Below, one piece after another: positions 1-4,783 of a DNA stretch of 5,700 nucleotides. The DNA comes from Phycisphaerales bacterium (GTDB lineage Bacteria > Planctomycetota > Phycisphaerae > Tepidisphaerales > Tepidisphaeraceae). Where the stretch lies: assembly GCA_028288775.1 (NCBI GenBank), contig JAQGHP010000243.1, positions 1 through 5,700 on the forward strand. Direction: 5' to 3'. Each line of letters begins with the position of its first letter. Positions within the stretch are counted from its first letter, which is position 1. Made by a program: the position numbers and the translations under genes. The notes beneath the pieces are model-generated. The model was not told where the DNA came from. It did not search any database and saw only the letters and a list, made by a program, of their open reading frames with translations.

Positions 1-251
1 GGAGCGGCCCCACGGCGACCGTGCAGGACCGGCAGACGGCCGGCGGGCGGGCCTGCACTCGCGAGATCTACCGAGACGGCCGTGGGCAGGCTGTCGTGGA
101 GCGGTGGACCATTCACGGCGCGGGCCACGCCTGGTCAGGGGGCAGCCGTAGCGGCTCCTATGCCGACCCCCAGGGCCCCGACGCATCGCGGGAGTTTGTG
201 CGCTTCTTCCGGGAGCATCCGCAGGCGATGGTGGTGCCGCCCGTGGGCTGA
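1..251 (+). CDS. C-terminal fragment of PHB-depolymerase/feruloyl-esterase-like alpha/beta hydrolase
   Basis: The reading frame is open from the left edge (first full codon at base 3) and stops with TGA at 249-251, so only the last 82 residues are visible; the start lies outside the window. The segment VERWTIHGAGHAWSGG followed by GSYADPQGPDASREFVRFF is the characteristic C-terminal end of the esterase family related to polyhydroxybutyrate depolymerases (LpqC-like). These are serine hydrolases, usually secreted, that cleave ester bonds in polyesters or feruloylated polysaccharides. The histidine in GAGHAW (codon 126-128) is the expected catalytic-triad His; the nucleophile Ser and the Asp must lie upstream. 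The terminal helix (SREFVRFF) closes the hydrolase fold. The true substrate cannot be told from this fragment. Translation from the GTG at 21 is possible on paper, but the homologous-looking sequence continues upstream, so that is not the real start. Confidence 0.85.
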   Translation, partial: SGPTATVQDRQTAGGRACTREIYRDGRGQAVVERWTIHGAGHAWSGGSRSGSYADPQGPDASREFVRFFREHPQAMVVPPVG

Positions 252-269
252 CTCATGACTATGCGCGGC

Positions 270-320
270 GGTGATGGCCGGGGTGGGGCAGGGCGAACCG
301 TTATCCGCCCCCCCATCACC
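270..320 (+). repeat. Inverted repeat / predicted stem-loop between esterase and membrane-protein genes
   Basis: GGTGATGG at 270-277 is perfectly complementary to CCATCACC at 313-320. Inside it GGGCG (291-295) pairs with CGCCC (306-310) around a 10-base loop, and the G-rich left side faces C-rich sequence on the right. The 3' arm ends 10 bases before the GGAG (330-333) that serves the next gene. There is no T-run after it, so a classical intrinsic terminator is unlikely. It could be a processing, stability or translation-control element, or a factor-dependent termination aid. The pairing is seen directly; the function is not known. Confidence 0.45.
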
Positions 321-337
321 ATGATCATCGGAGTAGA

Positions 338-2005
338 ATGCTGCCAGTTCTTGTGGCGCTCCTCGTCTGGATACCGGCCCTGGTCGGGCTCGGGTCGCCA
401 GTGGCGAACGCCTTGCGAAGGGCGACGGGGGCTGTCGTTTCCGGCGCGGCGCTGCGGGCGGCGGTTGCGGGGCTGCTGGGGATGTTCGTTGCCGCGACGG
501 TGACGGCGGCGGCGAATTTCTTTGTCGCGGCTTATCCGTTTGTTTCCGGCGGGCTGCTTGTGGCCGGGTGGATTCTGGTGCTGCGCGAGCGTCGGCGGTG
601 GGTGCGGCTGCCGGGGCGGGCTTGGCGGACGGCGGGCGTGGTCGCGCTGATCGTTGCGCTTGCGGATGCACGGGGGATGCGGCTGTACGATGCGGGGATT
701 TATCATCTTCAGGCGGTGAAGTGGGTCACGAGCGGGCCGCTGCCGCGGGGACTGGCGAACCTGTTTGGGAGCCTCGGGTACAACTGCGCCTGGTTCACAT
801 TCACGGCGGCGGTCGAGTCGCCGGGGCTGCTGGGGCGCGGGGGGTTTGTCGTCAACGCGGCGTTGGCAATCCTGCTCGCACTCCCGGCGGTGGACTCGGT
901 CATGCGATGGCGCGGGCGGGCGATTCGGCCGCACCGCGTCGTGCTTGCGTTGATGCTCTACCCGCTGGCGTTGTACGGCATCCGCGACGCGATGATCTCC
1001 TCCCCGGCACCGGACCTCGTGGTGATCCTGCTCGTCCTGCTCTCCACGGCGCTCTGGGTACGGTCGCCCCGTTTTGCACCGCACGCGCTGACGCTGGCGT
1101 GCTTTGCCGTGTCGATCAAGCCGTCCGCCGTGCCGTTCCTGCTTCTTGCCGCCGTGGCAACGGGCGCGTGGGCGCGGCGCGGGCTGCGGCGTCCGCACCT
1201 GGCCGTCCCGGTTGCCATGTTCTGCATCGCGGCGGGGGCGATCTTCCTGGCGCGGGGCATTTGGCTCAGCGGGTATCCCGCGTTTCCGTCAACGGTCGGG
1301 CGCGTTGGCGGGCTGAGTTGGACATCTCCGCCGGGGAACGTGACGCGCGTCGCGCGGACGATTGAATCGTGGTCGAAATACCACAAAGTCGATGAGGGCG
1401 CGACGCCGGGAACGCCCTGGGTAGGCTGGTGGTTCGGGCGGGTGGGAACTTCGCAGCCGGTGGTGGTTGCCGCGATCGTGCTCGTCACCGGGGCCGGGCT
1501 ATGGATCTGGCGACGGCCGCGGCTGGGCACGGAGGCTTCACGCGCGTTGCTCGCCATGATGGCGATGCTCCCGGCGGTCGCCTTCTGGTTCGTCACCGCG
1601 CCGCAGCCGCGGTTCGGATACGGGTACATCTTCGGCGTGGCCTCCCTCGTGCTCGCGGTGGGGCTGAGCGGGTTCGTCCCACGAAAGGTCGATCCACCCG
1701 TCCGCCAATGGGCGACGGCGGGCGCGACTGTCGGGCTGCTGCTGCTCGTCCAAATCGATCTGCATTTGCTGAAGGCAAGCTGGATCCGCTGGCCCGAGAT
1801 CCCGAGGGCCACGCTGACGACTCGCCGCACGGTTGATGGGTTGGTCGTACACATGCCCCGAGGCGATGACCGCGTTTGGGCGGCCCCGATGCCGGCGACG
1901 CCGGAGCTCGATCCGAATCTGCGCTGTGAGATCGACGCGAAGGGGATTCGCCGTTTCTGGATCGAGGCGTCGCCGGACGATTCTCAGGTTTTGTCGAGGC
2001 CGTAG
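338..2005 (+). CDS. Polytopic membrane protein, LIC_10190-like family (GT-C-like architecture)
   Basis: A 555-residue protein with about 12-14 hydrophobic segments (roughly residues 1-19, 35-55, 60-82, 98-110, 169-186, 200-216, 226-241, 249-274, 288-308, 375-391, 402-420, 430-446 and 460-476) and a C-terminal soluble tail (477-555). Motifs recalled from the uncharacterised LIC_10190 membrane protein family appear in order: YDAGIYHLQAVKW (117-129), GLANLFGSLGYNCAWF (138-153), SSPAPD (221-226), SIKPSAVPFLLLA (259-271), GIWLSGYPAFPS (307-318), APQPRFGYG (421-429), and near the end VWAAPMPATPELDPNLR (513-529). The acidic residue in the first large loop (D118) followed by many membrane passes recalls GT-C glycosyltransferases that use lipid-linked sugars, so a role in envelope glycan or glycolipid assembly is a reasonable inference, not a demonstrated one. 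The ATG at 338 has GGAG at 330-333, only 4 bases away. It follows the esterase on the same strand after 86 bases. The family match is from memory and not checked by a search. Confidence 0.75.
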   Translation: MLPVLVALLVWIPALVGLGSPVANALRRATGAVVSGAALRAAVAGLLGMFVAATVTAAANFFVAAYPFVSGGLLVAGWILVLRERRRWVRLPGRAWRTAGVVALIVALADARGMRLYDAGIYHLQAVKWVTSGPLPRGLANLFGSLGYNCAWFTFTAAVESPGLLGRGGFVVNAALAILLALPAVDSVMRWRGRAIRPHRVVLALMLYPLALYGIRDAMISSPAPDLVVILLVLLSTALWVRSPRFAPHALTLACFAVSIKPSAVPFLLLAAVATGAWARRGLRRPHLAVPVAMFCIAAGAIFLARGIWLSGYPAFPSTVGRVGGLSWTSPPGNVTRVARTIESWSKYHKVDEGATPGTPWVGWWFGRVGTSQPVVVAAIVLVTGAGLWIWRRPRLGTEASRALLAMMAMLPAVAFWFVTAPQPRFGYGYIFGVASLVLAVGLSGFVPRKVDPPVRQWATAGATVGLLLLVQIDLHLLKASWIRWPEIPRATLTTRRTVDGLVVHMPRGDDRVWAAPMPATPELDPNLRCEIDAKGIRRFWIEASPDDSQVLSRP

Positions 2006-2047
2006 CGCCGGGTGAAGACGGGTTGAGGGCCGACGAGTCCCATTCGA

Positions 2048-3106
2048 TCATTCGCCGGCGGGGAGCGGGGCAACCCGCGTTGTGTCGGTGAGCGGCTGCG
2101 GATTATCGAGCCCACCACTGGTAACGATAATGCGTCCGGAAATGAACGCTGCTGCCGGGGCCAGCAACTTCTCGGGCATGACGCCGATGACGCGCCAGGC
2201 ATCCGCTTTTGGATCGTATTCCAGCAAGTCACCAACCACGTTACGCGGCGGCCGGGAGCTGTTGCAGCGCCCGCCGATAATGATGATCCGGCCCTTATGG
2301 ACGATGGTGCTTGCTTCAAAGTGGCTTCGTCCGTCCGGAAGGCCGGCGATTTCGCTCCATTTGCCGGTGGCGGGATCGAACCGGTGGCAGGATTTCACAT
2401 CAATCTGCGTGACGTCGTGGCCATGATCGCCGCCCAGCGCGTAAATCTTGCCGTCGAGCACCGCCGCACTGACGTGCCCGCGCGGATCGGGCAAATCCGC
2501 TTCGCGCCCCCAAGCCGTTCCCCCTTCGAGCGACAAGCTCCAATGGTCACCCGCGTTTGTGTCGCGATCGGCTTTGTAGCCGCCGAAGTAATGCAACTTG
2601 CCATTGACGACGGCCAGCCCGCCACCGGCGCGCGGTTCCGGCAATGGCGGTCCACCGGTCCATGTGTCCGAAGCAATGTCATACTTCCACACTTCATCGG
2701 TGACCGGTCCAGGATGCTTCCCCTTAAAGCCCCCGGCAAACCAGATGGTCCCGCGGTCGATGGCCGGGTTAAGATGCGTCACCCGCGTCGGCATGTCTTT
2801 CAGTCGCTTCCAGGAGTTGCTCGCCGGATCGTAAACGTCCACTTCTTTCGACGCTCCCAATCCCGTGACAAATCCGCCGAACAAGTACATCTTCCCGTCC
2901 ACCACGGCACTCGGCGATTCGACGCGTGCGAACGGTGAGGGCGCGGCCTTCTCCCATTGAAGCGCCGGCCAGGGAGGAAGCGGCGCAGAAACAGAAACGC
3001 CAGGCTTACCATCGGATTCACCGGCGGTGGCGGTGCTGCTGCTCCAAACTGACATGGCAGCGTTCAATGCAACGGCGATGATTAAAGTGCGGCGAATGCA
3101 AACCAT
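2048..3106 (-). CDS. Exported Kelch-repeat six-bladed beta-propeller protein
   Basis: A 352-residue protein from the ATG at 3106. The frame also allows a TTG at 3115, but that has a GGGA only one base away, whereas the ATG sits 10 bases after it, so the ATG is preferred. The N-terminus is a Sec-type signal peptide: basic MVCIRR, a hydrophobic core LIIAVALNAAM, then an STATAG cleavage-like site, with no lipobox cysteine. Six Kelch repeats follow, marked by glycine doublets near residues 77, 125, 175, 225, 278 and 331 (spacing 48-53), each preceded by a hydrophobic strand such as GKMYLFGGF or GKIYALGGD. Conserved aromatic-plus-tryptophan strands (YDPASNSW, YDIASDTW, FDPATGKW, YDPKADAW) also recur. 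Trp50 in LQWEKAAPSP is placed to supply the missing strand of the last blade, closing the propeller with the N-terminus. Kelch propellers bind proteins or glycans and some are oxidases; no catalytic signature was recognised, so it is most likely a periplasmic or secreted binding protein. It converges on the membrane-protein gene with a 42-base gap. Confidence 0.9.
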   Translation of the reverse strand: MVCIRRTLIIAVALNAAMSVWSSSTATAGESDGKPGVSVSAPLPPWPALQWEKAAPSPFARVESPSAVVDGKMYLFGGFVTGLGASKEVDVYDPASNSWKRLKDMPTRVTHLNPAIDRGTIWFAGGFKGKHPGPVTDEVWKYDIASDTWTGGPPLPEPRAGGGLAVVNGKLHYFGGYKADRDTNAGDHWSLSLEGGTAWGREADLPDPRGHVSAAVLDGKIYALGGDHGHDVTQIDVKSCHRFDPATGKWSEIAGLPDGRSHFEASTIVHKGRIIIIGGRCNSSRPPRNVVGDLLEYDPKADAWRVIGVMPEKLLAPAAAFISGRIIVTSGGLDNPQPLTDTTRVAPLPAGE

Positions 3107-3137
3107 AGTGGCCAATTCCCAAAAGGATGAAACACTG

Positions 3138-3153
3138 ACAATGCTTCCATTGT
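3138..3153. repeat. Short palindrome in divergent promoter region (possible operator)
   Basis: ACAATG (3138-3143) and CATTGT (3148-3153) form a perfect 6-base inverted repeat with a 4-base centre (CTTC). It lies 32 bases upstream of the Kelch ATG, downstream of the candidate minus-strand -10 box and so within that gene's probable 5' leader. It could be an operator half-site pair or a small mRNA hairpin. A repeat of this length can also occur by chance. Confidence 0.3.
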
Positions 3154-3233
3154 GGCGGCGAAAGTCTCATTGGAGATTTTAGAAGATTTTGCCATCTGTC
3201 GCCATCGGGGTTCTTCGGATTACAATGAAGACG

Positions 3234-3239
3234 AAGGAG
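3234..3239 (+). promoter_or_regulatory. Shine-Dalgarno sequence deciding the VOC start
   Basis: AAGGAG lies 9 bases before the GTG at 3249, a good ribosome-binding arrangement. Starts further upstream in the same frame (ATG at 3225, TTG at 3189) have no comparable site, and using them would place this motif inside the coding region. Confidence 0.7.
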
Positions 3240-3248
3240 CGCATTGCC

Positions 3249-3728
3249 GTGAGTACACCATCCGCCGATTCATTGGTTGGCGAGCCGATCCCGCTGGAAG
3301 AGGCGGGCGGGACGCCTGTGCACCGGGAGAAGGACGACCGTCGGCAGCGGATGCCTGAGCCGTTGCCGGTCCGGCTGGTGACGGTGGAAGATGCCAGGCT
3401 TGTCGCCCCGGCGGGGATAGAGACGCGGCTTGACGGGTTTTATGTCGGGCTGCTCGGGTTCGAGCGAGAAGCGGAGGCGGCGGGGTTGGTGTATCGGGCG
3501 GAGAATCATCGGCTGCGGTTTGAGGTGGTCGAGCCGCCGCTGGCGTATCCGGGGATGCGGCCGCTGGGGATTGAGATACCGTCGCTCCTGGCCGCCGAGC
3601 ACAAGCTGATCGAGGCGAAGATCGAATACTTCCGGCAGAAGTCATTTGTTCCGGGGCACGAGGCTCTGCTGCTTCAAGACCCGGCGGGCAATTGGATTGA
3701 GCTGGCGGGGATGACTGAATTGCGGTGA
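3249..3728 (+). CDS. VOC (vicinal oxygen chelate)/glyoxalase-fold protein
   Basis: A 159-residue protein from the GTG at 3249, chosen for its AAGGAG at 3234-3239. Residues 1-40 are charged and proline-rich and probably disordered. Residues 41-155 look like one VOC domain made of two beta-alpha-beta-beta-beta halves: VRLVTV as the first strand, LDGFYVGLLGFERE (61-74) as the typical helix-and-turn of glyoxalase-like proteins, LRFEVVEP as an edge strand, then RPLGIEIP, a helix (LAAEHKLIEAKI), and the closing signature LLLQDPAGNWIELAG (140-154). The Glu in NWIEL (E151) is where the family's last metal ligand usually sits. The first strand lacks the usual His, so classical divalent-metal chemistry is uncertain. 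Candidate roles range from glyoxalase or dioxygenase-like activity to ligand binding or sequestration; substrate unknown. It ends 4 bases before the coaE start, so the two genes are probably co-transcribed, although the pairing does not reveal its function. Confidence 0.8.
   Translation: MSTPSADSLVGEPIPLEEAGGTPVHREKDDRRQRMPEPLPVRLVTVEDARLVAPAGIETRLDGFYVGLLGFEREAEAAGLVYRAENHRLRFEVVEPPLAYPGMRPLGIEIPSLLAAEHKLIEAKIEYFRQKSFVPGHEALLLQDPAGNWIELAGMTELR
3724..3728 (+). promoter_or_regulatory. Ribosome-binding site of coaE overlapping the VOC stop codon
   Basis: GGTGA at 3724-3728 matches the 3' half of the AGGAGGTGA consensus and includes the TGA stop of the upstream gene. The TTG start of coaE follows after 4 bases. 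This arrangement suggests termination-reinitiation coupling between the two genes. Confidence 0.5.
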
Positions 3729-3732
3729 AGCA

Positions 3733-4362
3733 TTGTTCGCAGGCAAACCCATCATCGGCATCGTCGGGGGCATCGGCAGCGGGAAGAGCTTTATCGCCCG
3801 GATTTTTGGCGAGCTCGGTTGCCGGGTGATCGACTCCGATGCACAGGTGCGCGAGGCATATCGTGATCCGCAGGTCAGGGAAACCCTTGTGGGGTGGTGG
3901 GGGCCGGAGGTCATTCGCGAGGGCGAAGTGGACCGTGCCTTCATCGCGCGAAAAGTGTTCGCCGACTCTGCCGAACGGCAGAGGCTTGAGCAACTTTTGC
4001 ACCCTATGGTGAAGGCGGCTCGCGAGCAGGAGATGGCGACGGCGGGGGGCGAGGCGAATGTAGTTGCCTTCGTGTGGGACACGCCCCTACTATTCGAAGC
4101 TGGGCTCGCGGAGTTATGCGATGTTGTGGTTTTTGTGGATGTGCCGCGGGAAACCCGGCTGGAGCGGGTGCGCCAATCACGGGGCTGGGGGCCTGACGAG
4201 CTGGCGAAACGAGAAAATTTACAATGGCCCCTAGACAAGAAGCGTAAAATATCCGATCATTCATTGAGTAACACTGCCGACGCGGCGTATGCCCGCGAAC
4301 AAGTCCGAGCATTGCTTCCCCGAATCCTTGCAAAAAGCATCGCAAAGGCCGACCGCCGGTAA
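3733..4362 (+). CDS. coaE: Dephospho-CoA kinase
   Basis: CoaE transfers a phosphate from ATP to the ribose 3'-OH of dephospho-CoA, the last step of coenzyme A synthesis, in the cytoplasm. The 209-residue product has the usual length and motifs: P-loop GGIGSGKS (residues 12-19), VIDSDAQV (32-39) with the acidic residues that position substrate, LLHPMV (88-93), DTPLLFEAGL (116-125), the VVVFVDVPRETRLERVRQSRG lid region (two short pieces, about 131-151) with arginines for nucleotide phosphates, and NLQWPLDKKRKISDHSLSN near 162-180, where the conserved Gln and the terminal Asn are present. The start is TTG at 3733: an in-frame TGA at 3712-3714 limits upstream extension, no ATG or GTG occurs between, and the P-loop begins just 11 residues in, as expected. 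It follows the VOC gene by 4 bases and precedes rho on the same strand; coaE next to rho is an arrangement I associate with planctomycetes. No defect is visible. Confidence 0.96.
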   Translation: MFAGKPIIGIVGGIGSGKSFIARIFGELGCRVIDSDAQVREAYRDPQVRETLVGWWGPEVIREGEVDRAFIARKVFADSAERQRLEQLLHPMVKAAREQEMATAGGEANVVAFVWDTPLLFEAGLAELCDVVVFVDVPRETRLERVRQSRGWGPDELAKRENLQWPLDKKRKISDHSLSNTADAAYAREQVRALLPRILAKSIAKADRR

Positions 4363-4375
4363 ACATTTGCTTGAG

Positions 4376-4402
4376 TTGACAGGTTACGCAATGAGATAGT
4401 GT
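4376..4402 (+). promoter_or_regulatory. Candidate sigma-70-type promoter for rho
   Basis: TTGACA at 4376-4381 is a perfect -35 match, 14 bases after the coaE stop. The best downstream -10 candidate, TAGTGT (4397-4402), keeps only the T-A....T core and gives a short 15-base spacing; GATAGT at 4395-4400 matches better but is only 13 bases away. The -35 box is clear, but the promoter as a whole is uncertain. Confidence 0.35.
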
Positions 4403-4415
4403 GGGTTGATCGCGA

Positions 4416-4436
4416 ACGTCCGGCCCTCCCGGACGT
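4416..4436 (+). repeat. Perfect 8-bp stem-loop at the start of the rho leader
   Basis: ACGTCCGG (4416-4423) pairs perfectly with CCGGACGT (4429-4436) around a CCCTC loop. The sequence after it (ATGAATTC) is not T-rich, so it is not a standard intrinsic terminator for coaE. If transcription starts near 4409 as the promoter candidate implies, this would be a 5'-terminal hairpin that protects the rho mRNA. As part of the coaE mRNA it could instead be a 3'-end stabilising structure. Confidence 0.5.
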
Positions 4437-4626
4437 ATGAATTCAATCTCCCAGGACTATTTTAAGCGGTGCGGCGGTTGAGAATTGCCCAGGGCGCTGA
4501 TGCCGGTAATTTGCCCCGCTCCGATTGTGAATGCTTTCCTCTTTCCGGGCCTTCGCGCCCCGCCCAAGGCGGCCGCGGCGCAGGCGGGCCGGCGGCGGAT
4601 TTTTTCCAGGGATTTTCCTATTTGAA

Positions 4627-4660
4627 ATTTGCACCCCGGGCCGCGGATTGCGGCGCAAAT
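4627..4660 (+). repeat. Compound stem-loop in the rho leader
   Basis: The outer stem ATTTGC (4627-4632) pairs with GCAAAT (4655-4660). Directly inside the 3' arm, GCCGC (4640-4644) pairs with GCGGC (4650-4654) around the loop GGATT. A 7-base bulge (4633-4639) lies on the 5' side only. The two stems stack on the 3' strand without a gap, which makes the fold plausible. No T-run follows. A regulatory role is inferred from its position in the leader. Confidence 0.4.
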
Positions 4661-4730
4661 GACTTCCGGGACCGTTCGTTTGTACCTTTAGCGACGCGTC
4701 TGGCCCGTGGCAATGGCCCCGGATTCAGAC

Positions 4731-4768
4731 CCGCAATTCCCTAATGTCAATCACCCCATCCCATACTT
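4731..4768 (+). promoter_or_regulatory. C-rich, G-poor tract before the rho ribosome-binding site (possible rut-like element)
   Basis: Within these 38 bases there are 16 C and only 2 G, in a region whose surroundings are G-rich; CCCTAAT, CACCCC and ATCCCATAC give several pyrimidine-C dinucleotides. The tract ends directly before the GGAGG at 4770-4774. Unstructured C-rich, G-poor RNA is what the Rho primary site binds, so this could be an autoregulatory Rho loading site or simply an unstructured ribosome landing area. Function is inferred. Confidence 0.35.
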
Positions 4769-4783
4769 TGGAGGCCTAGCCAC

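Larger units (their letters stand above)
3107..3248. promoter_or_regulatory. Divergent intergenic region with putative promoters
   Basis: This 142-base AT-richer stretch separates the minus-strand Kelch gene from the plus-strand VOC-coaE pair, so it should hold promoters for both. For the minus strand, TAAAAT (complement of 3176-3181) is a 5-of-6 match to a -10 box, but only a poor -35 (TGGCGA) lies 17 bases upstream. For the plus strand, TACAAT at 3221-3226 matches a -10 box in 5 of 6 bases, with TCGCCA (3200-3205) as a weak -35 at a short 15-base spacing. These boxes are suggestive only. Confidence 0.35.
4363..4783 (+). other. Gene-free region: coaE-rho intergenic and probable rho leader
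   Basis: This 421-base stretch holds no convincing protein-coding frame; open frames crossing it lack recognisable protein sequence and a ribosome-binding site. It contains a TTGACA promoter candidate, a perfect stem-loop, a very GC-rich stretch ending in a T-run (about 4555-4605), a second compound stem-loop, a C-rich G-poor tract, and a strong GGAGG (4770-4774) for rho. If the promoter candidate is right, rho mRNA has a leader of roughly 370-380 bases. Long structured leaders on rho are known from other bacteria, where Rho terminates its own transcription early. No known riboswitch was recognised. Confidence 0.6.

Noticed and set aside
158..1198. Long open frame on the minus strand (346 codons) opposite the membrane-protein gene
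   Set aside because: The translation is a low-complexity Arg/Pro/His-rich sequence with no motif, as expected opposite a GC-rich coding gene, while the plus strand has recognisable family motifs and hydrophobic segments.
958..1854. Second long minus-strand open frame (298 codons) opposite the membrane-protein gene
   Set aside because: Composition is Ser/Thr/Arg/Pro-rich without motifs or a ribosome-binding site, and it is fully antisense to a well-supported gene.
2006..2047. Search for a bidirectional terminator between the convergent genes
   Set aside because: Only CGCCGG (2006-2011) and CCGGCG (2055-2060) are complementary, with a 43-base loop reaching into the Kelch gene and no T-run.
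3220..4002. Minus-strand open frame (260 codons) across the VOC and coaE genes
   Set aside because: It runs antisense to two genes with clear family motifs, and its own translation is Pro/Ala/Ser-rich without motifs.
4555..4605. GC-rich block ending in T6 (4600-4605), considered as an intrinsic terminator
   Set aside because: The best stem I can draw (CCCGCC at 4559-4564 with GGCGGG at 4583-4588) has an 18-base loop and ends 11 bases before the T-run; no stable stem directly abuts the T-run.
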